Shown here one piece after another: positions 7,245-14,394 of a stretch of 20,002 bases of DNA; within the stretch, counting starts at the first letter, position 1; each line of letters begins with the position of its first letter. Below the pieces are notes generated by a model. It was not told the DNA's origin. It was given only the letters and a program-made list of their open reading frames with translations, and made no database searches. The DNA is from a virus. The translations under genes and the position numbers were made by a program. The stretch spans positions 1 to 20,002 of the IMG/VR virus record IMGVR_UViG_3300037069_000142. One strand, written 5' to 3'.

Positions 7245-7676
7245 ATGGACAAAAACCTCGAAGAACAAAAGGAAGAGTTCCTCGCGCATCACGGTGTGAA
7301 GGGTATGAAGTGGGGCGTTACGAAAGCCGATGGTTCTCGGGTGGAAGTCTCCAAGAAAGACTACAAGTGGATCAAGAAGGCAACCCGTAAGTATCCCATG
7401 GACGCTTACAATCGTGCTGCATCCAAGATGAACGACGGTGAGATCGATCGAATCAACGGTAAGCGTGAATACCAGAACGTGGACATGCTGGATCCGAAGA
7501 ATAAGCGAGTCGCCGACAAGTATTACAACGAGTATTCGACCGCCATGACCAAGGCGCTGAATGATTCGGTCAAGGAGCTCGGTTTGGTTAGTCCAGATGG
7601 TGCGCTCAAGATCGGTTTCGAATACGATGTTGAGACCGACGCCATGCCTAGATGGGGGTTGATTGAGAATGACTGA
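7245..7676 (+). CDS. Tag protein 3: HHGVKGMKWG motif, soluble body
   Basis: This encodes 143 residues. The ATG at 7245 is preferred over an upstream in-frame GTG because the protein from here matches the start of tag protein 2 (MDKNLEEQ against MNKNLEEQ). The tag HHGVKGMKWG is at residues 15-24. The body is polar and rich in Lys, Asp, Tyr and Asn (KKDYKWIKKATRKYP, KYYNEYSTAM), with no membrane span, and ends in an acidic stretch. Unlike proteins 1 and 2 it looks fully soluble. It overlaps the start of the next tag gene by 8 bases if that gene begins at 7669. The function is unknown. Confidence 0.7.
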   Translation: MDKNLEEQKEEFLAHHGVKGMKWGVTKADGSRVEVSKKDYKWIKKATRKYPMDAYNRAASKMNDGEIDRINGKREYQNVDMLDPKNKRVADKYYNEYSTAMTKALNDSVKELGLVSPDGALKIGFEYDVETDAMPRWGLIEND

Positions 7677-8151
7677 TATTTCTCCTATTGACGTCCAGAT
7701 GGACGAGCGGGGACTCATCGTATCGATTTCTTTTGGAGATGTGGCTTCTATGGCTCACGCAGATAAAACTCTTGATGAGTTGAAGACCGAGTTCCACGCC
7801 GAGCTCAAGCATATCGGCGTGAAGGGTATGAAGTGGGGTAAGCGAAAGGGCGGTATCGGTTCCCGAACCAGTGAAGCCCACACGGATCGCAACTCCACAC
7901 TGGCAAATCGTAGTAGGCGGATCGCTGAAGGCAAAGCCTCCAAGCTCGAGGTAGCCAAGGCCGCCGTTCTGACTACTAGCCTGACCAGCATTATCAAAAA
8001 TGGTGGACTTAAGGGCGCAGCCAAGAAGCGTGTTAAAGACCTGGAGGCCCAGAGCGAACGAATCGCTGCGGGTAAGGCTACGATCGGCGATCGACTCAAC
8101 ATCGCTGGGCGACTTCGGGTTTCCGATCTCGTCGTAAAGCGAGTTTCCTAG
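7669..8151 (+). CDS. Tag protein 4: HIGVKGMKWG motif, basic helical body
   Basis: This encodes 160 residues from the ATG at 7669, which overlaps the previous stop and suggests coupled translation. The ATG at 7750, with GGAG upstream, is an alternative start giving 133 residues. It would place the tag HIGVKGMKWG at residues 21-30 after an acidic helix (KTLDELKTEFHAEL), as in proteins 2 and 3. The body is Lys/Arg/Ala-rich with IAEGKASKLE and IAAGKATIGD, two similar segments around a middle LTTSLTSIIKNGGLKG stretch. This suggests a small internal duplication. The portal gene follows, so the protein may act in head assembly or be packaged, but no enzyme motif is visible. Confidence 0.68.
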   Translation: MTDISPIDVQMDERGLIVSISFGDVASMAHADKTLDELKTEFHAELKHIGVKGMKWGKRKGGIGSRTSEAHTDRNSTLANRSRRIAEGKASKLEVAKAAVLTTSLTSIIKNGGLKGAAKKRVKDLEAQSERIAAGKATIGDRLNIAGRLRVSDLVVKRVS

Positions 8152-8187
8152 AAGGATCACCTAGTCCAAGAAAGGAGGTGAGCCATA

Positions 8188-9438
8188 GTGGTATCTATTT
8201 TCGAGCGGATGGCCAACGGAGCCAATCGACTCTCCCATGCCTGGAACGCATTCATCGATAAGGATGAAGAACGCGAGCAGGGATACAATCCTAGTTACGG
8301 CGCGGCATATGGGGTTACCCCAAATCGTCGTAGACTGACTGGGGCGAATGAGCGATCGATTGTTGCTTCGGTATATATGCGTTTGGGTATCGACGGCGCG
8401 GCGGTTGACATGCGGCATGTTCGACTTGACGAGAACGGTCGATACGAAACCGATATTCCGAGCGGGCTCAATGAAATTCTGACGCTCGAAGCCAACATCG
8501 ACCAGGGTTCTCGACATTTTCGTCAGGATGCCATCATGACGATGTGTGATAAGGGCTACGTAGCTCTTGTACCGATCGATACATCGACAAATCCCCAAAT
8601 GCCAGGCGTTTGGGATATTAAGTCGATGCGAGTAGGTGAGATTGTTCAGTATTACCCTCGACATGTTCGAGTAAGTGTATGGAACGATATGCTGGGTCGC
8701 CGAGAAGAACTCACGGTACCCAAGGCCCTCACTCCGATCGTCGAAAACCCTCTGTATCAGGTCATGAATGAGCCGAACTCGACTGCTCAGCGACTCATCA
8801 GGAAGCTCAACATCCTCGATGCCGTTGACGAAGCGTCTAGTTCGGGTAAGCTCGATCTGATTATCCAGCTTCCTTATGTGGTGAAGTCTGAAACCCGAAA
8901 GGATCAGGCCGAGTCCAAGATTAAGGACATCGAGATGCAGCTGAGGGGGTCTAAGTACGGAATCGCCTATGCGGACGCCGCTGACAAGATCACCCAGTTG
9001 AATCGCCCGGCCGAAAACAACCTTCTTTCCCAGATCGAGTATCTTACGAAGATGTTGTATGGACAGCTGGGCATGACCGAGTCGGTCTTCACGGGATCTG
9101 CCACTGAGCAGGAGATGCTGAACTACTACAACCGCACGCTGAATCCAATTCTGGCTGCGTTTACGGAAGCCATGCGTCGAACCCTCCTTACGAAGACCGC
9201 TCGAACCCAGCGGCAGTCCATTATGGCCTTCCGTGATCCGTTCCGGGACGTTCCGGTCTCAAACATCGCTGAGATCGCGGACAAGTTTACTCGAAATGAA
9301 ATTCTGTCGGCGAACGAGATTCGCGGCGTCATTGGATTCCGTCCTTCGGCAGATCCCAAGGCTGATAAGTTGGTCAACTCCAACATGCCTCAGCCTGACC
9401 CCTCAAGTCCGCCGGTTTCAGAAACCGAACAAGTCTAA
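8188..9438 (+). CDS. Portal protein (HK97 type)
   Basis: This encodes 416 residues with a GTG start 7 bases after AAAGGAGGTGAG. It forms the ring at the capsid vertex through which DNA enters and leaves. Recognisable parts are the early ERSIVASVYMRLGIDGAAVDMRHV region, NPLYQVMNEPNSTAQRLIRKLNILDA in the middle, and the helical part with LTKMLYGQLGMTESVFTGSAT followed by EQEMLNYYNRTLNPILAAF. The later EIADKFTRNEILSANEIRGVIGF is a typical portal C-terminal element. Its length is normal for HK97-like portals, and the C-terminus is Pro/Ser-rich. It sits just before the protease/capsid gene, the standard order. Confidence 0.9.
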   Translation: MVSIFERMANGANRLSHAWNAFIDKDEEREQGYNPSYGAAYGVTPNRRRLTGANERSIVASVYMRLGIDGAAVDMRHVRLDENGRYETDIPSGLNEILTLEANIDQGSRHFRQDAIMTMCDKGYVALVPIDTSTNPQMPGVWDIKSMRVGEIVQYYPRHVRVSVWNDMLGRREELTVPKALTPIVENPLYQVMNEPNSTAQRLIRKLNILDAVDEASSSGKLDLIIQLPYVVKSETRKDQAESKIKDIEMQLRGSKYGIAYADAADKITQLNRPAENNLLSQIEYLTKMLYGQLGMTESVFTGSATEQEMLNYYNRTLNPILAAFTEAMRRTLLTKTARTQRQSIMAFRDPFRDVPVSNIAEIADKFTRNEILSANEIRGVIGFRPSADPKADKLVNSNMPQPDPSSPPVSETEQV

Positions 9439-9456
9439 CGAAAGGAGATCTTCAAA

Positions 9457-11487
9457 ATGGGACAGTCCAAGACTGGCGATAAGCCGGATTTTGGTGGTTG
9501 GGCCACTAAGAACGATCTGCTGTGTTCGGATGGACGAACTATTCGGGCCGGAGCCTTCAAGCACCAGTCCGGCGTGGTAGTTCCTCTCGTCTGGCACCAC
9601 CAGTATGACTCCCCGGACAACATTCTTGGTCACGCCGTTCTTACGGAACGACCGGGTGGTGTTTACGCGGAGGGATACTTTAACGACAACGCTTCGTCCA
9701 AGTCCGCTAAGGTTCTTGTGCAGCATGGTGATGTAAACATGCTCTCGATCCTGGCCAATAAGCTTATCCAGCGCGGCGGCGACGTCATGCGTGGAGACAT
9801 CAAGGAAGTGAGTCTGGTTCTTGCCTCGGCAAATCCTGGCGCCTTCATTGAAAGCGTAAACCTCGCTCATGGCGACGGATTCACCATCTCGGAAGATGAA
9901 GCTATCATCCGATCTGGCGAGGAACTCGACTTCGGCGATCTCATCCAGCACGCTGACGAGTCTATCTCCGACGCTGGCGAAACGAAAGAAGAGGAACAGA
10001 TGGCACCCCAGCTCCAGCACGCCGAGGCGACTGAAGATGAAGAGACCGTCGAGGACGTTCTCGGGACTCTCTCCGACAAGCAGCGAAAGGTCGTCGAGTT
10101 CGTCGTCGGCGCCGCTGTTCAGGACGAGCGGGACAACAATTCCGGTGGAGACACCGTAAAGCACAGCGAAATCGAAACCGATCAGCTGATCCACGAATAC
10201 AAGGAAGGTTTCACTGCGGCTATGAACGCTTTCGAACAGAACGGCACGCTTGGCGGGGCCGCTTCTCAGCAGCGTCCGACGCTGACCCACTCGCAGCTCG
10301 AGACGATCGTCAAGGACGGTCCGAAGTTCGGCTCGATCAAGGAGTCGTTCCTGGCTCACGCCGAGGAGTACGGTATCGAGAACATCGATCTCCTGTTCCC
10401 CGACGCGAAGACGGATAGCAACGGCATTTCTTGGATCAAGCGTCGCACTGAGTGGGTCGCCAACGTCTTCGCGAATGTCCACCGCTCGCCCTTCTCGCGT
10501 GTGAAGTCCCTTTCGGCCGACATCACCGCCGACGAGGCCCGTGCAAAGGGTTACGTCAAGGGTACGATGAAGAAGGACGAGGTGCTCAAGCTTCTGAAGC
10601 GCGTCACCACGCCCAAGACCATCTACAAGAAGCAGAAGCTTGACCGCGACGACATCGTCGACATCACCGAGGTCGACATCATCACCTGGCTCAAGGGTGA
10701 GATGCGCCTCATGCTCGATGAGGAAATCGCTTCGGCCATCCTCGTTGGTGACGGTCGCGAGCCTGACGACGAGGACAAGATCGACGAGGACCACCTTCGT
10801 CCGATCGCGTTCGATGTCGACATGTACAACACGACCATCGAGCTCTCTGCCAACCCGGAGCCTGCCGACATCGTCGAGCAGATCGTGCGTGCCCGCAAGC
10901 ACTACAAGGGTACCGGCACTCCGACGTTCTACACCACGGACGATGTCCTCACCGACCTCATCCTGGATAAGGACACCCTGGGTCGTCGCTTCTACGCGAC
11001 CGAGGCCGAGCTCGCTGCTGCTCTCCGCGTCAAGGAGATCATCGTCGTCGAGACCATGGAGCGCGTGCCCGACATCGTGGGTATCATCGTCAACCTCACC
11101 GACTACCAGGTCGGCGCGGACAAGGGCGGCGAGATCAACACGTTCGATGACTTCGACATCGACTACAACCAGCAGAAGTACCTGATCGAGACCCGAATCT
11201 CGGGTGCGCTGACCAAGCCCAAGGCTGCCGTCACGATCAAGTACAACCAGGGTAACGTTGTGACCCCGAACGCCCCCACCTTCGTGTCGGGTACCGGCGT
11301 CGTGACCATCCCGTCGCAGACCGGTGTCGTGTACAAGAACGATGACACCAACGCCACGCTGACCGCAGGCGCTCAGACCGCTCTCGCCGCTGGCGCGACG
11401 CTGAACGTCCAGGCTGCGCCGGCCGCGGGCTACTCGTTCCCGCACGGTGGCGACTACGACTGGGCCTTCACCCGTCCTCTGTCCTAA
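9457..11487 (+). CDS. Fusion of prohead protease, scaffold and major capsid protein
   Basis: This single 676-residue frame starts after AAAGGAG. Residues about 1-165 look like an HK97-type prohead serine protease: W46-H47-H48 with the likely catalytic His, MLSILAN with candidate S97, then KEVSLVLASANPGA. Residues about 182-270 are acidic and helical (DKQRKVVEFVVG), fitting an internal scaffold. Residues about 275-595 are an HK97-fold capsid protein (FPDAK, DIVDITEVDIITWL, LGRRFYATEAELAAALRV). Residues about 600-676 form a beta-rich end domain (TGVVYKNDDTNAT, AGYSFP, DYDWAF), also present on the major tail protein. Normally protease and capsid are separate genes. The capsid part shows strong G/C-ending codon bias, fitting high expression. 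Confidence 0.88.
   Translation: MGQSKTGDKPDFGGWATKNDLLCSDGRTIRAGAFKHQSGVVVPLVWHHQYDSPDNILGHAVLTERPGGVYAEGYFNDNASSKSAKVLVQHGDVNMLSILANKLIQRGGDVMRGDIKEVSLVLASANPGAFIESVNLAHGDGFTISEDEAIIRSGEELDFGDLIQHADESISDAGETKEEEQMAPQLQHAEATEDEETVEDVLGTLSDKQRKVVEFVVGAAVQDERDNNSGGDTVKHSEIETDQLIHEYKEGFTAAMNAFEQNGTLGGAASQQRPTLTHSQLETIVKDGPKFGSIKESFLAHAEEYGIENIDLLFPDAKTDSNGISWIKRRTEWVANVFANVHRSPFSRVKSLSADITADEARAKGYVKGTMKKDEVLKLLKRVTTPKTIYKKQKLDRDDIVDITEVDIITWLKGEMRLMLDEEIASAILVGDGREPDDEDKIDEDHLRPIAFDVDMYNTTIELSANPEPADIVEQIVRARKHYKGTGTPTFYTTDDVLTDLILDKDTLGRRFYATEAELAAALRVKEIIVVETMERVPDIVGIIVNLTDYQVGADKGGEINTFDDFDIDYNQQKYLIETRISGALTKPKAAVTIKYNQGNVVTPNAPTFVSGTGVVTIPSQTGVVYKNDDTNATLTAGAQTALAAGATLNVQAAPAAGYSFPHGGDYDWAFTRPLS
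9987..10002 (+). promoter_or_regulatory. Possible internal ribosome binding site and start within the capsid fusion
   Basis: An in-frame ATG at 10000 (M182 of the fusion) has GAAGAGG six bases upstream, exactly at the protease/scaffold boundary. Starting here would yield a 495-residue scaffold-capsid protein without the protease. This would allow many capsid subunits per protease copy, as in phages where the protease and scaffold genes nest. It is a sequence-based suggestion only. Confidence 0.4.
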
Positions 11488-11496
11488 GGATTCAAA

Positions 11497-11829
11497 ATGG
11501 CGAAGTTCTACGGTGAAATCGGATACGGTCACACGGTAGAGAGCCCGCCAGATTCGGGAGTGTGGAAGGACGTCGTCACCGAGCGCAAAGCTTATGGCGA
11601 CGTCCTCCGCAACTCTCGTACCTTGCAAGAGGGAGAGAAAGTTAATAACGATCTCTCGGTGGGCAACTCCATTAGCATCGTGGCTGATGCTTATGCTAAT
11701 GAGAACTTCCACGCCATGCGGTACATCAAGTGGATGGGGAGCCTCTGGATTGTCAGTAATGTCAATGTCGAGGCTCCCCGTTTGATCTTGAGGCTTGGGG
11801 GTGTTTACAATGGCCCGACCCCGGATTGA
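11497..11829 (+). CDS. Head closure protein (head-tail stopper)
   Basis: This encodes 110 residues with an ATG after a short gap (CTAAGGATTCAAAATG). It is a small beta-rich protein with YGEIGYGHTVES, YGDVLRNSRTL, NDLSVGNSISIVAD and IKWMGSLWIVSNVNVEAPRLIL segments. These match a family that sits between capsid and tail terminator in Gram-positive phages and acts as the stopper beneath the connector (SPP1 gp16-like). Its place right after the capsid gene fits. The next gene overlaps its end by 20 bases. The family call comes from memory of the pattern, without a structural comparison. Confidence 0.7.
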   Translation: MAKFYGEIGYGHTVESPPDSGVWKDVVTERKAYGDVLRNSRTLQEGEKVNNDLSVGNSISIVADAYANENFHAMRYIKWMGSLWIVSNVNVEAPRLILRLGGVYNGPTPD

Positions 11830-12121
11830 ACTCCAGGCTGTTCTCACTGCGCTTCTTCCTTCGGGAAAGAAGGCATATTTCCAGCCCGCGGAAAACGTTC
11901 GTATGGAATACCCGTGCATCGTCTACAAGCGAGACTACGCAGACATTCAGTATGCCAACAACGCCCCTTACCGTCATCTGAAGCGATATCAGGTTACTGT
12001 TATCGACTCGGATCCTGATTCAGAGATCCCTGACAAGGTTAAGGAACTTCCTTTGACCGAGTTCCAGAGATTCTTCGTGGCTAATCAACTTAACCACGAC
12101 GTCTACAACATTTACTTCTAG
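11810..12121 (+). CDS. Tail terminator protein
   Basis: This encodes 103 residues. The ATG at 11810 gives MARPRIELQ and has a G-rich stretch upstream; a possible start 15 bases earlier is less likely. The pattern of an N-terminal helix (LQAVLTALLPSG), CIVYKRDYADIQYANNAPY, then KRYQVTVIDSDPDSEIPDKVKELP and a last FFVANQLNHDVYNIYF strand is typical of the small alpha/beta proteins that cap the tail tube (lambda gpU / SPP1 gp17 type). It lies between head closure and major tail protein, the usual order. Confidence 0.78.
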   Translation: MARPRIELQAVLTALLPSGKKAYFQPAENVRMEYPCIVYKRDYADIQYANNAPYRHLKRYQVTVIDSDPDSEIPDKVKELPLTEFQRFFVANQLNHDVYNIYF

Positions 12122-12133
12122 AAAGGAAGTATC

Positions 12134-13009
12134 ATGGCTGTACTTACTTGGGACGGAACGGGTGAGCGTCAGTTTGAAACTGGTGTCGACCGTGGCGTCC
12201 TGTACCTTCCGACGGGCGGTGTCTACGACACTGGTTTCGCCTGGAATGGTCTGACGGCCGTCACTGAAAGCCCTTCGGGTGCCGAGGCGACGCCGTTCTA
12301 CGCAGACAACATCAAGTACGCGAACCTTCTCTCGGCTGAGGAGTTCGGCGGAACGATCGAGGCTTACACCTACCCGAAGGAGTTCGGTCAGTGCGATGGC
12401 ACGGCCACTCCCCAGCCTGGTGTCTCGGTCGGTCAGCAGACTCGTAAGTCGTTCGGTCTGTCGTACCGCACCAAGATCGGTAATGACCTGTCGCCGGATG
12501 CCGGCTACAAGCTTCACCTGGTCTGGGGCGCCCTCGCGGCACCTTCTGAGAAGGCATACGCGACTGTCAATGACACTCCTGAGCTGATTACATTCAGCTG
12601 GGAGATGACCACGACCGCGGTCCCCGTCACGGGCCTCAAGCCCACGGCTACGATGACGATCGACTCGACCAAGGTTGCGCAGTCCGCGCTGACCGTCCTC
12701 GAGAATGCTCTCTACGGCACGGCCGGTACTTCACCGCGCCTCCCCATGCCCGACGAGGTCATCGCGATGTTCGCTGGTACGGTCACTGCGGTCACCCCGA
12801 CCGCCCCGACCGCCACCACGGCTGGTGTCATCACCATCCCGACCGTCACCGGTGTGGTTTACCGTCGCGCGGACACGAACGCCGTCGTCACTGGTTCCGT
12901 TACGATCACTACGCTCAACGACTCGCTCGTTATCAAGGCGCAGCCGATCGCTGGCTACCAGTTCACGCCCATGTCGGACGACGACTGGACGTTCAAGAAG
13001 ACGGTCTAA
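12134..13009 (+). CDS. Major tail protein (tail tube) with C-terminal surface domain
   Basis: This encodes 291 residues with a strong GAAAGGAAG site. Residues about 1-215 are a tail-tube fold typical of Gram-positive siphophages, with GVDRGVLYLPTGG, WNGLTAV, NIKYANLLSAEEFGGTIEAYTYPKEF, and the tube-family signature SFGLSYRTKIGND followed by YKLHLVWG. Residues about 220-291 are a separate beta-rich domain (GVITIPTVTGVVYRR, AGYQFTP, DDDWTF), closely similar to the C-terminal domain of the capsid protein. It probably projects from the tail surface. G/C-ending codon bias is strong, as expected for an abundant protein. Two paralogues lie downstream and lack this end domain, so this copy is the likely principal tube subunit. 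Confidence 0.88.
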   Translation: MAVLTWDGTGERQFETGVDRGVLYLPTGGVYDTGFAWNGLTAVTESPSGAEATPFYADNIKYANLLSAEEFGGTIEAYTYPKEFGQCDGTATPQPGVSVGQQTRKSFGLSYRTKIGNDLSPDAGYKLHLVWGALAAPSEKAYATVNDTPELITFSWEMTTTAVPVTGLKPTATMTIDSTKVAQSALTVLENALYGTAGTSPRLPMPDEVIAMFAGTVTAVTPTAPTATTAGVITIPTVTGVVYRRADTNAVVTGSVTITTLNDSLVIKAQPIAGYQFTPMSDDDWTFKKTV

Positions 13010-13033
13010 CCGTCATTGGAAAGGAGGCCGGGG

Positions 13034-13576
13034 ATGCTCGGTGTAACAGTACCTGCTTCTACCGACTGGGACGAGGCGACTGAAAAGTTCATCACGTTCC
13101 AAGGAGAAGAGCTGTTGCTCGAACACTCCCTGGCCTCCGTTTCAAAATGGGAGTCGCTGACATCAAAACCCTTCCTCGTCAAGGAAGAAAAGTCCGGGGA
13201 TGAGATCCTTGAATACATCAAATGTATGACAATCTCCCCGGTCGTAGACCCAAATGTCTATGCGCATCTCTCAAACCAAAACATCTCCGATGTAAATGAG
13301 TACATCAATCTCAAGATGACGGCTACCTGGTTCCGAGACGAAGGTCCCAACCGTCCAAACGGTGAAACCATCACCGCGGAGATCATGTACTACTGGATCA
13401 TCGCCCTAAACATCCCCATGGAATGTCAGTATTGGCATCTCCAGAAATTCCTGACTTTGGTCAGGGTTGTGAATCTCAAGAATGCTCCGCCTAAGAAGCA
13501 GACTCGAGGCGACATGGCAGCACAGCGTCGAGCGTTGAACGAACAGCGTCTCGCCCAAAACAAGACTACCGGATAG
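13034..13576 (+). CDS. Tail assembly chaperone
   Basis: This encodes 180 residues with an ATG 7 bases after AAGGAGG. The layout matches Gram-positive tail assembly chaperones: FQGEELLLEHSLASVSKWES, KPFLVKE, EILEYIKCM, then ITAEIMYYWIIALNIPMECQYWHL and the Lys/Arg-rich tail (KNAPPKKQTRGDMAAQRRALNEQRLAQ). These bind the tape measure and help tube assembly. Usually two products arise by a -1 frameshift and the gene lies directly before the tape measure. Here no canonical slippery site is in phase near the stop, and the gene is about 4.8 kb before the tape measure, between tail-tube paralogues. Confidence 0.75.
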   Translation: MLGVTVPASTDWDEATEKFITFQGEELLLEHSLASVSKWESLTSKPFLVKEEKSGDEILEYIKCMTISPVVDPNVYAHLSNQNISDVNEYINLKMTATWFRDEGPNRPNGETITAEIMYYWIIALNIPMECQYWHLQKFLTLVRVVNLKNAPPKKQTRGDMAAQRRALNEQRLAQNKTTG

Positions 13577-13585
13577 GAGCAGTCC

Positions 13586-14392
13586 ATGGCTAAACTCGCT
13601 TGGGGCCTGTCTGGTCAGCGATATTTTGAATCGGGAACCGATCGAGGCGTGCTGTACGTTGGCACGACCCCGGGGGTTCCCTGGAACGGTCTCATTTCGG
13701 TTAGTGAGAATCCCTCTGGCGGTGATCCGGTTCCCTACTACATGGACGGGATCAAGTATCTTAACGTCGCTGCGGCAGAGGAATTCGAGGCCACGATCAG
13801 CGCCTTCTCTTCCCCTGATGAATTCGGCGTTTGTGACGGTACGGCTTTGCTTTCAAATGGTCTGTTCGCTACACAGCAGCCTCGGAAGCCTTTCGATCTC
13901 ACATATCGTACACTAATCGGTAACGACGAAGATGGTATTGAGCACGGATACAAGCTCCATCTCGTATATAATGCTCTGGCGAAGCCTACGACTAGAGAGA
14001 ACAAGACTCTTGAACGATCGGTAACACCGGCAAATTTCGACTGGGATATTTCGACGTTGCCTATCCCTGTTCCGGGCTATAAGCCTACGGCACACTTCAT
14101 TATCGATAGTCGTCAGTCTTCGAAACTTCTAATGGATCAGATCGAAAGTATTCTGTACGGTTCGGCGATCACCGATCCTCGAATGCCGTCGATCTCTGAG
14201 ATTCTGGTCATGTTTGCCAGCTATGCAGAGCTCGAAGTCATGGTCAAATATGACACCGGTCTCTTTGGCGTTGCCATGCTTCCGACGATTATCAGTTCGA
14301 TTGTTCCGGCCCTTCCCCAGGGGGTTTCTTCCCTATGGTTGGACAAATCTCAAGGAACATATTCCACTCTTAAACAAGTTATTGGAGACTAA
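13586..14392 (+). CDS. Second tail-tube paralogue
   Basis: This encodes 268 residues with an ATG after TAGGAGC. The first about 210 residues align along their whole length with the major tail protein at 12134: GTDRGVLYVGTTPG, PWNGLISVSENPSGG, DGIKYLNVAAAEEFEATISAF, FDLTYRTLIGND, GYKLHLVYNALAKP. The end differs: instead of the beta-rich surface domain there is a short, hydrophobic, Pro/Ser-containing segment (about 225-268). It may be a minor tube component, a distal tail adaptor or a tube cap. Codon use is less biased than in the first copy, suggesting lower expression. Confidence 0.78.
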   Translation: MAKLAWGLSGQRYFESGTDRGVLYVGTTPGVPWNGLISVSENPSGGDPVPYYMDGIKYLNVAAAEEFEATISAFSSPDEFGVCDGTALLSNGLFATQQPRKPFDLTYRTLIGNDEDGIEHGYKLHLVYNALAKPTTRENKTLERSVTPANFDWDISTLPIPVPGYKPTAHFIIDSRQSSKLLMDQIESILYGSAITDPRMPSISEILVMFASYAELEVMVKYDTGLFGVAMLPTIISSIVPALPQGVSSLWLDKSQGTYSTLKQVIGD

Positions 14393-14394
14393 AA

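Noticed and set aside
9418-11919. Very long open frame (833 codons) on the minus strand
   Set aside because: It mirrors the capsid fusion gene, whose G/C-ending codons suppress antisense stops. The translation is low in complexity, rich in Val, Asp and Arg, and has no recognisable domain.
13554-13560. CCCAAAA as a -1 slippery site in the tail chaperone gene
   Set aside because: The reading phase is wrong for a standard heptamer slip and the -1 frame stops after about a dozen codons.
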